The notes under the pieces: generated by a model
Databases searched by the model: none
Told to the model about the DNA's origin: nothing
Seen by the model: only the letters and a program-made list of their open reading frames with translations
Program-made: the position numbers and the translations under genes
Shown here: piece after piece, positions 13,059-27,562 of the stretch
How positions within the stretch are numbered: position 1 is the first letter of the stretch
Layout of the letters: every line of letters starts with the position of its first letter
From: Nautilus pompilius
Taxonomy: Eukaryota; Mollusca; Cephalopoda; Nautilida; Nautilidae
DNA length: 64,000 bases
Reading direction: 5' to 3'
Assembly: GCA_018389105.1 (NCBI GenBank)
Contig: JACATO010002204.1
Location: 2,232,001-2,296,000 of the forward strand

Positions 13059-16000
13059 GGGGAAGGGAAAGAGACGGCGCCAACATTAAGAAAACAACTC
13101 TTCCTTGTATAAAACAGACCGTGCAGAACAGTAAAAGCTGTGTGACTGTTAATAGAGTTGTCAGGAAAGTCAGCATGATTTACACAAAGCTAACTGCACA
13201 CACACACACGTGTATGTATGTATGTATTATGTGGTAAGAGTGAAATTCATGTTGTTAACCCAAGAGAATAGTTAAGGCACCAAATAATCCTTTCAGGCTG
13301 CGTTTGCTTTTGCCCCAAGAGCTACTCTCGTGACCACAAATACGCCAAGTCCACTGTAAGGCGGATTACGCTGTTATATGGTGACATTAAGTACTTAATC
13401 GAAGCAACAGCAGGGTTTACTCATCAATATTGATGTCATTATTTTATATAGAGACGAACACTTTGGGAGGTTGGAGTGTGGATTTACTGTCTAAATGAAA
13501 CGTTGACGGCTGAGGTTATCCGTGAAAGATGGGAAAAACCAACAAAAAAATCTCCGTGGAAACTGAAACAAGGGATTGGCCTGGCCCCATTAGTACGGTA
13601 TACAGGGGGGGGGGCTAAGAGTAAGTAACTGGGGATTTTAAACCGAGAAAAGCCGGTCAACTGTTCGCCGTGAATCGCCATCTTTTCGTCAGCTGCAATG
13701 GGCAGAATCGCTGGCCGGCTGGACGCTCGAGGACGGGTGTTTATAGCATCTCTCCGGAAAGTCCCCACCGCTCGCTGCTTGGACGGAGAAGGTGCTGGAA
13801 ACGGGAAACCTGCACGTCTTCCGCGAGCGGACAGGTGAGAAGCACGTGGGTGAGATAGTACTCGCTCTATTTTACACGAGTGTTTAACCGAGGGAGGTGA
13901 AGGAGTTTGAGAGAATCAACATGGCCCAGGTGCCAGCCTCTCTACCGGTACGTCAGCCCAAAGCTCCGGGATGGGGGTAGAAAAGCGTTTAAAACGATAA
14001 AACCATTCCATGTATTTCGTACTTAAAGAAAACGAAATGTGAAAGACAACTGCAACCGTATGATAAATACTCTTACAGCGCCTTCGTGTTTATGGGATGT
14101 CAGGGTCCAGCATAGAAAGGGCTGGGAGGAGTGGCTACTGTAAATCTCATCTCCGGATTGCACCTTCTCTTAAGACGATGGTTTGGTGAGTCGCCTTTGG
14201 TAGCATGGATTCTAGCGCGTAAATAATCACGTTGGTAACTGTAGACCACCAATCTCGAGCGGCTGCGGACAGTGTAGCTCCTTTACAAAAAAAAACAAAT
14301 TATAAAACATGACCCACAAATTCCCTCACGTTATGTGGCTTCCTAATTTCAAATGAAAAAGAAAAAGTATGAAATACAACAACCACAGGTAAATGAATAT
14401 GTAAATATAGATGTAAACAAACCAGCTATGATAACAAATTTGTTAATCGTTACCACACAGCGAGCACAAGATGGAATGCTGACTGAAGACGTATTATATG
14501 TATAATGTTCACCCTTACCATGAAGCTGTTGTTGGACTGGACGACGGCCATATTGACATTTTATCCATCGCTGTTTTGTTTTAAATCAATAATTTTAACT
14601 TTCACTAATGTAGTTGCTGAAGAAAACTACGAATCATCTTTTTAAACACGAACTTTGGCTCGATATTTTATTTTAAAAATTATAGTAAAATGTTAAACAT
14701 AAATAAATAAATAAATACGTCCAGCGCTTGTTTGTTTGCTTAGTAGTTTTCAGACTCTCTTGGTTCTCCAAAGAGATGGCGATTCAACCTTGGAAGATGG
14801 GTTTTTAGTTGATACTTTTGAAAAGTATCTCAGTATTTTTGTTCCAACAGATATTCATTTTTTTTTACTATTCTCTGAGATGGTGTTCAAGAGTCGCGTT
14901 GCAACTCGGGCAAAAGTAGCCACTCCTATTCCACAAGCGCGAGCATCTAGCAGGAAATGATCAGCACTGTAAAATCCTGGACAACTTAATTCTAATTTCC
15001 TCGGTACGCGTTGTGTTTTCAGATTCAACTCTACACAGAATTCGATATACTTTTTTGGTCGCCAGCAAAACTTCCCTTTCGTTTTCGAAAACGATGTTTT
15101 TAAACCTTGGCATTAGAAAAATGTCTTCTACAGCAGGAAAGAGAAATCGGTGACGGTCGGTAAAGGTGTTAGAGAGTATGACAAAGCCAGCCGGATTATT
15201 TCGTCAGTAAAACTAAATTCCTGATAACAGAAGACGAATTTTATTTTACTGGAAAACAGGGCGGCTTTTACAGAAGCTGATCTAGGGTGGGGCATAAAGT
15301 TGACACTTCCAGAATATGGGATATCCCTCTTCGGTGGTAGAGCAATTATTTTAAGATAAAAATCTTTTATTTTAAGAAAGTAAGTATAGATGAATATCAT
15401 GCACTGCATAGATCACAATATGTCTTTATTCCGGTAGCAATTTCAAATATCATGGCTGCGCCAGTTGGGGGGTGTCCATGTTTAAGTGTTGGCCTGCAAA
15501 AACAGAAAAAAAATAATGTCGAATAAATAAGCATTCATTTTACATTTTTTTTTACTCTTCATCAAACTGTCTCCGTTTTTTTTTGTACAGTTGCTTAAGG
15601 AAATCCTTGTTATATATTCCGCCCTCCTGCTGGTAGCATCCTGAATCGCGTTAGAAAGTAGAAAAGGAGACGCACACATCTGGTTACAGTCAGTCATCGT
15701 CTGAGAGAAAGAAATAGAGACGTTCGCAAAATGGAAACGTCACAGTAGATACATTGTTTCTGCCGCTTCCTTCTATAACTCGCGCCTTCGTACAAGTAAA
15801 CCGTTTCTCTACAAGTTAAAGCAAAGCAAACAAAAGCAGTCGTGATTAGTTTGACATATTATGTTTTTAAATAAATAAATAACAGATATGGTGATATTTT
15901 ATTAGTCTCTAAATAATCGAGTGTCGTTTTTTTAAAAGATACAGTGTGAGAGAATATTTAAATTTTGAATCGTTTACTTCGTATTATCATAAGAATTTTT

Positions 16001-16560
16001 CTTGCGCTAAATTAAATGAAATTAAAATATGAGAAAATATGTTTATTGGTAACTGTAACTGTCGAGACACCCACTGATATCCAATATTTCATACACGAAT
16101 CAAGTTAATAGTACATAGAGTTGCATGTACCATAGCATATGACTGCTAGAAGGTTCATATCGGTAAAGATAAATTCATTTCCGAAACTTTCTCCCTCCTT
16201 TGCGACTGTTGGATAATTCTATTTGTTGTGTCTACCATTATGGCTGCCGGTGTAAGTACATGAAAACCATAAACGTAGCATATGATATTACTGATCTACT
16301 TCGGAAAACTGTTGAAATGCGTGTTTTTATTGTGGCAACGCGTGACAGGCCTCATAGAGCACTGAGAGTTAATAAGTAAACTGATTTTGGTGCAAGCCGT
16401 TTCACATAAAGCGATGCAACATGACAGTTCTTTCCTGTAACTATGGATTTGACCTTAGTTCCCGCGAGTTCTTGAGGCTCCTGTTTCAATTTTGCATACC
16501 TTTTGTATGCAATGATCTTCTCACTAGACCGATTTAACATTTAAAGACTGATCAGTGTAA
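13059..16560. other. Non-coding stretch with a GC-richer island
   Basis: The segment at about 13,480-13,980 is GC-richer and open on both strands for about 90 codons, but no family is recognisable. The rest is AT-rich without supported features. Confidence 0.5.
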
Positions 16561-16569
16561 AAAAGAAAC

Positions 16570-17405
16570 AGGTAAAGATCATATACACCTTCCGAAAGTT
16601 TGGAAACCGATTTATTTCTTTCCATAACATTTTGTATGCAAGATTTGGTGTATCGATATAAAAAAAAAACATATCTTGTAAACTTTGCTTTCCACATATT
16701 TTCTGGAAATGTCCTTGGAGTCATTGTCTTATTTCAGAATGAATCTTGCATATATTATTGACTGCCAGGAGAATTGCACGTTTTTGCAGAACACTGTGGT
16801 AACGCTTGTTTGGTAATGTTTTATTAATTGTACAAAAATCAACTGCATTAGCTTAAAACACTCCTAATTCATTATGCTACCTCTCCATGTTTACCTGTTG
16901 GAACAATACAATGTTCTGACAAGCGATCTGCGTCTGGACCCGAGCACCTCAAACGTTGACTCGTCGGCCCATGTCACTTGATTGCGGTTTTATGTATTCA
17001 GTATTCTTGAAGTTTGCCCATTGCAACCTTATCGCTCTATTAGAATGTATAAGCTGTAGTTTTTTTTTTGTTTTTTAAAAGCTTCACGACCATTTAAACC
17101 AACAGTTCTAAAACGCCTTTTTACTGTTGTCAGGGACAACTGGATTTTCATTTGTACTTTCTATCTGTATCGAAATTTCTACGGTTGTACGCCTTCTATT
17201 TCGTTTGCTTAAAATCATAATATATTTTTTCTCTCTCCCCTTTTAGATTTTACCTTTCTTTTTTCCTGTGGGTTTTCTATCTGTACTGCTCCATGTTATC
17301 TGCTGAACGCCTTTGTCAGAAAATCCCAAGTTTCTTGGCAATCTCTCTTTCTGTCAAGTTTTCCTTTTACAAAATGCGATCGTGTTTCAAGAGATACTTT
17401 CTTCT
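16570..17405 (-). pseudogene. Tc1-like transposase remnant
   Basis: Read on the minus strand, pieces in shifting frames follow Tc1 transposase order. KKKVSLETRSHFVKGKL and EREIAKKLGIS form the helix-turn-helix near 17,310-17,405. VTWADESTFEVLGSRRRS at about 16,930-16,990 carries the first catalytic Asp and the DES-FEV motif. A DN-containing segment plus RKYV-like residues lies near 16,680-16,730. Multiple stops and frameshifts make it inactive. A candidate 5' inverted end (AACACTTTTGCC...GTGTA) sits at about 17,762-17,783; the matching end was not found. Confidence 0.8.
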
Positions 17406-20400
17406 TTGCCACCTCGACAAAAAAATTTAAATAACAGTAGCCTTCGACAGTTGCGACTTCTCTGAGGTTTAAAAACATCCCCCTTTAAAATTTACAATAC
17501 TCTGTGATACGTGGCATTATCTTACTGACCTATTTTTCGTCCAATGAAATTATGTCGCACAGATAGGGCTTATATAAACGTCCAGACTAGTAATATCTCA
17601 GCAGTCTGAAGCACAAGGTGGTAGTTTGATGAAACAAAAGTTTAAGTCATGTTTATTGAATATGTGTATTTTTTGGCATCAATGTATTGAATCTAACATT
17701 CACCATACTATGGCGAAAAATAAATTGGTTATGCTATTTTTTTAAAAAATAAATGTTGCTTAACACTTTTGCCTGATAGTGTACATACATACCTGAAAAT
17801 TTATTAAAACAGAGTTCAGTTGAATTTACAATTATAAATAATGCAGCTGAGAAAATTCATGAACGATATGGGACAAAAATTAATTAAAATAAATCCCTAA
17901 CGAATTCAATTTACAACCGGTATAAAAGAAAAAAAAATTCAATTTGTTTGCAACAGTTGTGTTTTTCACTTAGGTTTAATATTCAAAAACAAAAAAAAAA
18001 GTAAGTTGCAAATTTACGTGGATAAAGCTTTAAATCACCAACTTAAAGCTTCAGTTTTAGTTTTCCTAAATAAAGCAAACGTTTGTCAAATGAATATAAA
18101 GGGACCTGAAAGACTCCGACGAGAGATCAGTTGTAGCTGACCGCCCAGAGATGGAATATCCGAGATTTGATTGCGACATGGTGATCGAAGAATGCAACAA
18201 TCAAACCAATTATCATCCATCACTTGCTACATTTTAGAGAAAAGTAAATAATTAACCTTTTTTATATAAAATTTCATTTTATTCATTTTTATCCAATTAT
18301 TTGTATTGTTTGTTTTTTTTTTTGTAGTGAGGCATCCAAGCGACCGCAAATGCAACAGAGTTTCTGTTTCTAGCAGGCCATGAAATCGTCATTGTAACTC
18401 AGGGTTCGATGACTTAATGCCTTTTTTTTTTCTGTCGTATTTCCTCGACGGAAATAACTTTCAGCTGTAGCAGATATAAAGTGTAGCTTGTATTCGAAAA
18501 CATCCTTCTTGTAATTGAGGTCAGTACTAATGGTTACCCGTTTCACCTGTAAAGTCCATTTGCTGTTCTTCGCCTTACTTGCCGCCATCGGCATTTATGA
18601 AGTTTGCCGATCGCTATCCGCGTATAATACACAACAGTCATCGGTGTGTCGTCGCTGAAACTCTTTAGTGGCGCCTATCGCCCTCTAACGGAGCTAGCCG
18701 GAAATTCAGTCGGCGACAGCTGAATTCAGAGAACAGAATCACCGTAAACCCCAGCAAGTTCCGAGAATCGCGGGCAGTCAACGAGCTTGTAAAACCCTGG
18801 CTAACCCAGACAAGCCGCAGCCACCTATATACAGGCTCGGAAGATAAATGGCGAATTTTATATGCGAGCTTAGACAGCAACAAGAACAACAACGACAACA
18901 AAAAGTGCTTCCAACCAAAACAAAAGCGAAAAAAATCTGGGGACAAAATTTCTGCTTAACCCGGTCCCGCTTTTCGAGGGTCGGAAGTTGGTGTCCGCGC
19001 AGAGATTTTAAAACACAATGGCGGCGTTGTGTGCTGATCACGTGACTGCGGACGCACGACTGCTAAAGGCCCGCGCGTAATCTCTTCTCTTTCTATCAGT
19101 TTTCATACTCCACACTTACTGATTTCCCCCTTTAGATAAAACCAGATTGTTTTTTTTTCTTCTTCTGTCCAACGTCCAGAGTACCGCAGGGGTAATAGTA
19201 CGGTTCTTATCGCCGTAATCCGAACGGTCCGACCTATCGGTGTTTGGGTGGCTACTGAGGGGGGAAAGAACAAAACAACTACTGTTACCGAGAACGCCAA
19301 ACCGAAAAACAGGAAGTTTTGTACAGGTTTTCTAATTAGTGGGTCCTCTTAAACTCTAGACAGCAGATAATACAAAAGAAGTCTGTATTATCCTAGAAAC
19401 AGTGTAGTCTTTGAGTAAACACCAATAACACGCGCGCATATATCGGATTGAGCGGATGAGAGGTTTTATTAAAGCCAGCAAATTATTAAAGCTTTGGAAT
19501 TCTCTGCCGAGAAAGGTATTATTATTGTTAGAAAGCATGAGGTCGAGATCACGTGGTAGCCGAGATATCTCCTGCATTAATGTGGCGTTGGGTGCTTCGC
19601 CAATACGAGGTGAATCAATCTTTGTCTGTTCAGGAGGCAGCTAACACCGACGTCATTGTTTAATGTGACATCTCTATCGGCGGACTGCGGTCTTCAAAGA
19701 ACGGTCAGACTTTTACCATCTCACTTCCTCTGAAAGCTCAGAGGTATGGATGAAAATTGACCAGGGGGCGGGGTGGGGGCTTGACCCTTCGTATTTACGG
19801 ACCGAGTTACAGATCTACCTGTCGGGATAATCCCCTGCCAGTATTATTAGATGAAGAGGTTCTCTCTCAGCCGTAATCAGAGAAGATGGATCAACACGCT
19901 ATTCACCCCGAATCACAGCTCTCAGACTTTCGTCGATTCCCCGGATCTCGTGGGGGCCGAATATAAATCCTCGGCAAACTTCCGTTAAAGCATCTGAATG
20001 AAGGATAGGATAAGCAGACCGCGGCTTGCGGGCCCGATACGGGCCTCGGCAGCGTTTTAGATGACCCGCCAGCTGACCACATGTTTCCAACGCCTAGCCC
20101 TCTGGTGGTAAAACAGTTTCACTGGTCATCGAATGATATTTGGGGAACCCGCGCGCGGGGCGACACTCTGGCCGGCGCGATGACTCATGCAAGCCGACAA
20201 CTGAAAGAAAAGCCAGATGTTACGCGCTGATGATCTGTGGTGATTCGTGCCCAATGCTCACGGATGAGCCACGACACTGGAGGTCCAGTGCGGCTTGTCG
20301 GCACCAGAGACTCCACGCGAGCCTCGTTCGGGCTCTCTGTTCCGTTGTGCTGATTTTTTTTGTTTTTATGCCCTATACGGCGACAATATTTGCACACTAG

Positions 20401-22232
20401 TGCCTCATAATTGCTAAAATAGATTTGCACTAATAGTTTTATATCATTCCTTTATTCTTTTAATTATTGAAATAAATTATTTGCGTATAACATAACCCAC
20501 ATTGCAACCTTAAATATGGTTCCCCAAACACCCCTCCCCTTCTAGGAGTAAAAAGACACTCCATGGGGGCTGTGCATCCTCCCACCATTTATGACGGAAT
20601 TGACAAAATGTTGGCGAAGTTGATTAAGTTAAAGCTTAAGAGACAGTTGGCTTGTGGTGATAGGATGCAGGCAAGAAGGCCACTCCCACAACCATTGCTG
20701 ACTTAAGAACAGAACAACAGGAGCATTTGCACTTCGACTGAGCCAGAAGTGATGAGAACTCTTCAACAGTTTTTCGGCGCTTGTGCTATCTGCTTAAGAA
20801 TAAGAGTGAGACGTCTAGATAGAGGGGTTCCTTGGTGTCTTGGTGAAAGAAATCGTGATATGGGGTAGAGGCTTTGTTCCGGTGTGGAACGGGATATAAT
20901 GTACCCGTAGAATAGAGTTATCGGTGCTGGATGAAAAGCCGCAAACAGAGAACATAGTGGTGCATTCTGGGACACGTTTCTTTCACACGTACTTTTCATG
21001 TTTATAGAACGACAGTGCTCGTCTCCGTAGGGCTAGAATCGTAGGATGATAGTTTCTAAAGACGAGGGTATGACCAGAAACAAGTTAGCCTGGATGTGAG
21101 CATTAAAAAGGAATGTCTGGCACAGGCTTGATAGTGCTTCTCGCTGTATGGGCGGTGGTCACCCTCAAGCAGCACTAACAAGACGAGCGATGCTCGTTGG
21201 AATCCAGAAAAATATGCCCGAGGTAGGGCATGACAAACTCATTTTCAGTATATCAAGACGAGTAACCGTTCTTGCTGCTCGATGGGTGCTGGTGTTATAC
21301 GATATTAACTGAGACCATAGCGGCGTTAAAGATAGTGTCTTCGCACAGGATAAAGATCACTGAACACGATCTACCCAGGATTAAATACTAAATAAATATG
21401 AACGAAAAACTCTCGTCAAAGTTACTCAAAATCGTGTGACGGCTGACATACAGGCATCAGCTAACTCAATTGTACTTGTTACATAACAACCTTTATTAAC
21501 ACAAATATCATCCATAAGCAAATATCCTAAAAGTTTATTTGCCTATTTGAAAAGCTTTTATAAATAGGAAATAGCACTCTCGCCATTTTAGTCTTCAGTT
21601 CTCTACGATGTCTGTTTCTCATTACCTGATGCGGTGTAAATACCGAACATTATCAGTTAGTCTTTTCTCGTATCGGTAGCATGAGCAAATAACAATTTCA
21701 GTGGCTTTAAAAATCTTCAAATTCAGCATTCTTCTCGCGCATATTTTATCAAGAATAGTTGAGACTTTAAAATCTCTTCTCCGGACATTCTAAGTCAAAT
21801 ATAAATCTTTCGATGATATTTTCTACTCCGAATACAGCAGTCCGCCTAGCGGACTGTGCGAGAAATTTTTCGGTGCGCTCCCTTTCTTCCACAGCGCTCC
21901 CTGAGCCCTCTCTTTTTTGATAATTTAATGAAGTTATTAGCTTTTTATTTAAAAGAAATTAAATTTTATATCAGACAATATATAGTTTTCATTATGATGG
22001 TACTCGAGGCGCGTAGCCACGGAGGTAGGGACAATGAGGGCCAACGACCCCTCCTTCCCAAAAGCAAACAAATTATCTCCATCATCAAAAATACATATTT
22101 TCACACTTTTTTCAATTTTTTATCTTCCAGTTTCATAATTGTAGATTGTATTTCCGCTATACGAATATTATATTGGAAATTAAAGTTTTCAGAGTTTCGT
22201 TAATTTTTTTACTCGCCTACAAATTGTCCTTC

Positions 22233-22271
<39 letters not shown>

Positions 22272-24200
22272 TGTGTGTGTGTGTGTGTGCAGATTTTGAG
22301 CAACTCAGTTCATTCAGCATCATTAACTCTTGAGAAATAAACATGTAATTTATAATTATCGCCATTAAATATTTTACACATAAAAACCAGTGGCGGATTC
22401 AAAATAGGTCTGGGGCCCTAAATCTTTGTTGGGGGGCGATGGAAAGAGAGTCAGGGACTTCAGATCTAATCTCATGGAATAAGTAGAGAGAGAGAGAGAG
22501 GGTGGTGGTGGGTGAGGGACTCTGGTTACTTCTTCACCCCAGCCATTTCTCAGCTGAAACGGATAAAAATTCTCGAAACTCAGCCTTTAAGGGCTCTCAA
22601 CAAAACTAAGTTTAAATCCGTAATCAGATTTTAACCTCGTGCTCCGGAATGATGACACGTGCAAGCAGAACTTTCAAAGTAAGCTTCTTAGCGTTATGCA
22701 GAAGTTTTATCATCAGAACAATTTGGGTTAATCTAATTCATTATTCACTTTAAATAATTATGAACAAATAAATGCTTAACAAATTCTGGATTGCAGGTGC
22801 GTATCTGACGAAAGGGTCAAGTGACATTTGAATCATCCTGTAATATCCTATGCAAATGTCCTGTGTATTCGAGTTCATACATTTGTTGGATTGATCGCCG
22901 TATTCTCTATATTTTAATCAGAAGTTAAAAAGGAAATCGAAATGCAAATACAAGAAACAATAGTTGAAAATTTTAAGATGTTTTTAAGTAACCGTTTCAT
23001 TAACTGGCTGTGTATATTGGACATTATATAGTAGGTTTTTGGTGAAATGTAAAATTATAAACTAATAATATTTTGGAGATAAAAATGTGGCGAAAATGTA
23101 TGTTTCTGAGGCAACATCTATGAAACCAGATTGCGACATTTTTGGTCTAAACAGGATCAGACAGAGTTATCTCCTCTTAGGGTCGTATATTTACGATCAT
23201 TTCTCGTTTCAAAGATAGCGTTATCTATGATGACATTCATGACTGGAAATTCAAAAAAATATTCATAAATATCTAAAATTAATTTTTAAAAAAATAATTG
23301 CAATTTGCTGAATTCAAAATTTTCTTAAAGGTCTCTTAGACCTTTATGGGTAGAGACAAATAAGCAAATTAAAGTTAAAATTATTAAACATGCAGAATAG
23401 TGCAAATGGGAAGTTTTTAAGAATCGTAGAGCATACCAAACTTCAAACAACCGCTACCAACCTCAATATTATTACTGCCAAATCATTTTTATATTGAGTA
23501 AAATAAGGTGGAAAAGGATGATATCTTTTTATCTTTTGAAAAATTGACTACGTTTAAGATTTACGAGCTAAAACAAAATTGTTAATTAAATACGCATATA
23601 GTATCGTATAATGGTCAGATGGTTTTAAATTTCGTTTCCATTTAAGTTGCATCAGTCGGCCTTTCCACAGCTACCACATTTTAATGGAAATGTCAGACAA
23701 ACTCCAAGAAGGCCGGTGCTAAGAGCAAACAAGAAAGAAAAGCAGGCAGAATTGGTTAATGCTCCTGGAATCCAAAGCATAAAAAGTTGTCCTTTTGCTT
23801 CTGACGAATCCGCTGCCAGCTGTGATGGAAGTAGCGCCGGTGAATAATTCAAAAGATTAACTAATAGTGTTCCACTTAATGGAAGATTAGAATTGGTGAA
23901 AAGTAATCATAAGCAACCTTGTTTCTTTCGTCATTTGATCCTAAACGAGTGTATAAACGAAAAACTTCAGAGAATAAACACGAGTCGACGGTAGATCATT
24001 GTTGATGTTGAACATCGGAAAGTGGCTGCAGTGTATTGCAGGGTATATCTAATCTGGCTTTTGCAGAAACATTCTTCTTTCACTGATAGTTCGCAAATTA
24101 TGCTCACATTTGCTAAGGAGTTGATGATCGTGAATGCAGCAAACCGCACAAGACTGTGACAACATTCTGTATTTGTCGAGCTGAAAAAGACAACGGTTCT
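17406..24200. other. Non-coding stretch, nothing firmly recognised
   Basis: Contains a GT microsatellite (22,236-22,289) and GC-richer DNA at about 18,600-20,350. An open segment at 23,647-23,850 is open on both strands without family resemblance. No gene can be supported. Confidence 0.5.
22236..22289. repeat. (GT)n microsatellite
   Basis: About 54 bases of GT units with one GG interruption at 22,264. Confidence 0.98.
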
Positions 24201-24229
24201 TTGATAAGTAAGAAAAAGACTGATCTCAG

Positions 24230-25810
24230 AAAACGGCTGGTTCTTGGAAATATTGAGGTATTTTTTTTAAAAAAAAAAAAGCAGTTGTGAAATTTATTAG
24301 AAAGTAGGCACCGTCACCTAGGAGACAAAAATGAAGCACTATTCGGTATGGATGATAAAACTGCTTATCATGGTAGCTTGTTTAGAACTCACCTCGCTTG
24401 TTGCTGATTCTGATGTACGACTGAATAAGCACCTTGAGAGACTAGTAGAAGCTTGGAAAATTAGATGTGACAAGATGAAAACGGGGAAAATCTCGTGGTC
24501 GAGAGGAACATAATTGCAGTTATTTGCAATCTTATGAAGAAAAAAAATGTTAATAAAATTGGTAATCAGAAATAGTGTCCAGATGAATGGAGTGACCAAA
24601 ATTTTGCGTTATGTAAGAAATGAAGAAGTGAAAGGGCTATTTTTTCTGTACAGAAAATTATAGATGCTTTTGTTTTGGGTTTTTTTTTATCAACCACTGA
24701 GACAGCTCTTGAAAATCATGGACTGAAAATGGAGAATATCGTGGGTAAATCTTTTGATGGAGCTGCAAACATGTGTGGTTATCAGTATTAAAAGATACAA
24801 CTACATCTAGTGCTATCAACACACGTTTTGAATTTCTGTCCAACAGATCTTTTTAAAAAGCTCTCTCCCTGCTGTAAAAACAAATCTCGTTTGCCTTCTA
24901 CAATACGCTGCAGTCTTCTTGTCAGATCCACGTAAGCGCGAATATGTTTGGACTGAATTAGCTGCTGAAGCAGGTGTTGGCTCGTCAAAACTGAAGAAGC
25001 TGCAAAAATTTGGCAGAACGTGTTGGTGGTCAAAACAAGCGGCTCTTGAGAGAATTTTAGGAACCTATGATAAACCGCAGAGAAAAGTATTCTACATTCT
25101 TATCAAGATTTTACTTCACATCAAAGAATCACCAAAATTTGAGGTCAAAGCTACTTTTCAGACAAGAGTACTATCAGAAAACGATGCCACTTTTATACAC
25201 ATGTTTCAGCTCTTTTGTTTCTTCGCTTCTACACACTCTTCTGCATCCGAATATTTTTAGATGAAAGGCGTTGATTGGAATATGGTGGATTCTGCAAAAG
25301 AAAGACTTCAAAAGAAGCAAAACACTTTTCAATTCGCGAATTTAATTATTGAATATTTTGCTGAAATTGAAGTGGGCGTAATGATGGAAAGAGATCTGAG
25401 ACAGGGAAAAGTTTCTAAAAAAAGAAAAATGCCTGGAGAACTATCCAAAGTCTACACCAGAAGATTCTGTTGTTCTGTTTAGAACTGATCTATTTCTCAG
25501 TGTTATTGATGGACGCTTCTCTTCCAACAGAACAATAATAGGGATCCACAACGGTTCGAAGAGTTTGCTTTTGTTGGAACTCTGAAAACAACCTTCAGAA
25601 GATTGGTGAACTAACATGTCTGTCTTCTAAACTGAGAGATGAATCGTCGAGCTTCACACAAGGTTTTGAAGAACTTTCAAGAACACTCCAAGAAGTATAC
25701 CACTCAGCCTACTCAGAGAAAGTAATAATAATAATAAAAAAGGAAGAACCTGCAGAAGACGTTCGCGGCGAAGATGAAAACAGACCAACTATGAACCAGT
25801 CTACAGAAGA
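24230..25810 (+). pseudogene. hAT-type (ZMYM1-like) transposase remnant
   Basis: Pieces in changing frames follow the order of the DUF4371/hAT-dimerisation proteins, often annotated as zinc finger MYM-type protein 1-like. First comes a segment with HLERLVEAW and YLxSYEEKKN, then RYVRNEEVKGLF. A DDE-region stretch, MENIVGKSFDGAANMCG (about 24,730-24,780), includes the family's S/Y-D-G-A motif. KLKKLQKFGRTCWWSKQAAL at about 24,980-25,045 equals the family TRWWSK. A C-terminal portion contains VIDGRFSSN (25,500-25,530). Frameshifts and stops show it is dead. Coordinates are approximate. Confidence 0.75.
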
Positions 25811-27518
25811 ACCGTGCAAAGGGAACTAACAACAAACCGGAAACATCGCCGACGGCATGCGCGGGGTAAAGGCGTTCTCGACACTTTCCGGAAGATCCGT
25901 CAGCACGCGCTGGAACCTCTCTCGTGCCCTACCACTGCGCAGAACTACTTTTACATAAACCGTGAATGTGTCATAATAAATAGATATAAATCTTGCATGT
26001 TTTGAAAGTAAATGAATCTGTAATTAGACTTTTGGCGTAATGATGATGCAAATGTGACGTATTATATGTGCCCGCCGATGCAAAAGTACATGGCTTTGAC
26101 TAAAGTGTTCAGGATACAGTTAACAGTATTGTTTTATCACTGATAATTTCTCAAATTAGTCAGTTTATCGAGGTATTAGAAAATTACACAAAAATAAGTA
26201 AAAAATGTATTAAAATATTTTTTGGTGCCAATTCTAGAAAGTTTGCGACTACGATTTCTATTTAATATGGTGGCTGATATCTATAAATGCCGAAAAGATG
26301 GCTCCTTTGCAACTTTGTTGGCCAGTGTTTCGATCAAGAAGGAAAGAAATCCGCGAGTCAGACAGTTTTGCAGTTGGATCCATCTTTATTCCTTCCGCTT
26401 ATTTATTATACACCACCAGATGATCTCAATCCGCTTTAGAGAACCGTTATGGGATTTTGACCTCTGAGAAAACCGGAAAACCGATACGGGTCAACTCGAT
26501 ATATTAAAAAATTAAAATGAAAATAACTGGCAATTAAAGAAAATAAATAAACGATTAACCGTAACAGTGGTTTATTTTGAATACTATACTAGGATGATAA
26601 CTTTATGATGGAAAAGTATAACTCTGGCTATTTTACGTGTCAGCTAAATAATAAAAAAAAAAAAACCTCATAGTTATCGAACGCTGGCACCCTCCCAAAA
26701 TGGTCACTGCGGAGCGTCACACGTCCGACTTTGACCAATGTTGGCGCGACGGAAATCATGGCGGACTACATACACTTAGAGTGTCAATATTTATGCTGTC
26801 ATGACGCCTTTTAGGGAGGTTTGGTTGAAAAGTAAGAGCAGAAGCTCCCCCACAAGAAACGTATTTTGGCTGATCGCTATCTCAGCAGTTGCTGTGTATT
26901 CTTTAGATCCGCACAAAGGTCACTAAGTCGGAGAGAAGTTTCCAAATATTTATCGTCTGCCTTTCGCTATTTAATTACGCCGAGAGACACCATTCATCAT
27001 CGACAGCTGCATCTTCAACTAGTGAATTGTTACGATACTCCCCGGCTTCTGTTTGCGCAACCATCAAGAATATCTCTAGAGCCCACTTCCGGTGGTGGCT
27101 GTGGCCGCTGTTGCCGCTGTTGCTGCTGCTGCTGCTGCTGCTCAGCCTGCCGGAGATAAACGGATGCGTTTATCATTTAGATTAAGACCCACGATTATGT
27201 CAACACATCAACAGCCGTCCGCGACAACATGGCGAGAAATATCCGAATTACGTGACTTCAGTTGTTGCCAGAAAACTTCAAAGATGACTTAAAAATTAAT
27301 TAATTTTCGGCCATGTTTCCAAACACGACTGAAGTGCTTAACTGTTATCATTTGCGTTAAATTAAAAATAAGCAGCAACCAAAAGCCCACCAACGACGAC
27401 AACAACAACAACAAAGCGTAACTGAAATCAGGAAACTTTTAACACTTCAGTTAATTTGTTTTACCAGCCATTCACGCAAAGAGGCGCCGCCCTGGTGGGG
27501 AAATAACTTAGTTTACAG

Positions 27519-27520
<2 letters not shown>

Positions 27521-27559
<39 letters not shown>
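27521..27559. repeat. (TC)n microsatellite
   Basis: About 19 TC units, uninterrupted. Confidence 0.97.

Positions 27560-27562
<3 letters not shown>

Noticed and set aside
23647-23852. 66-codon frames open on both strands
   Set aside because: No family resemblance, no neighbouring exon with matching phase and no splice context; kept only as unexplained sequence.
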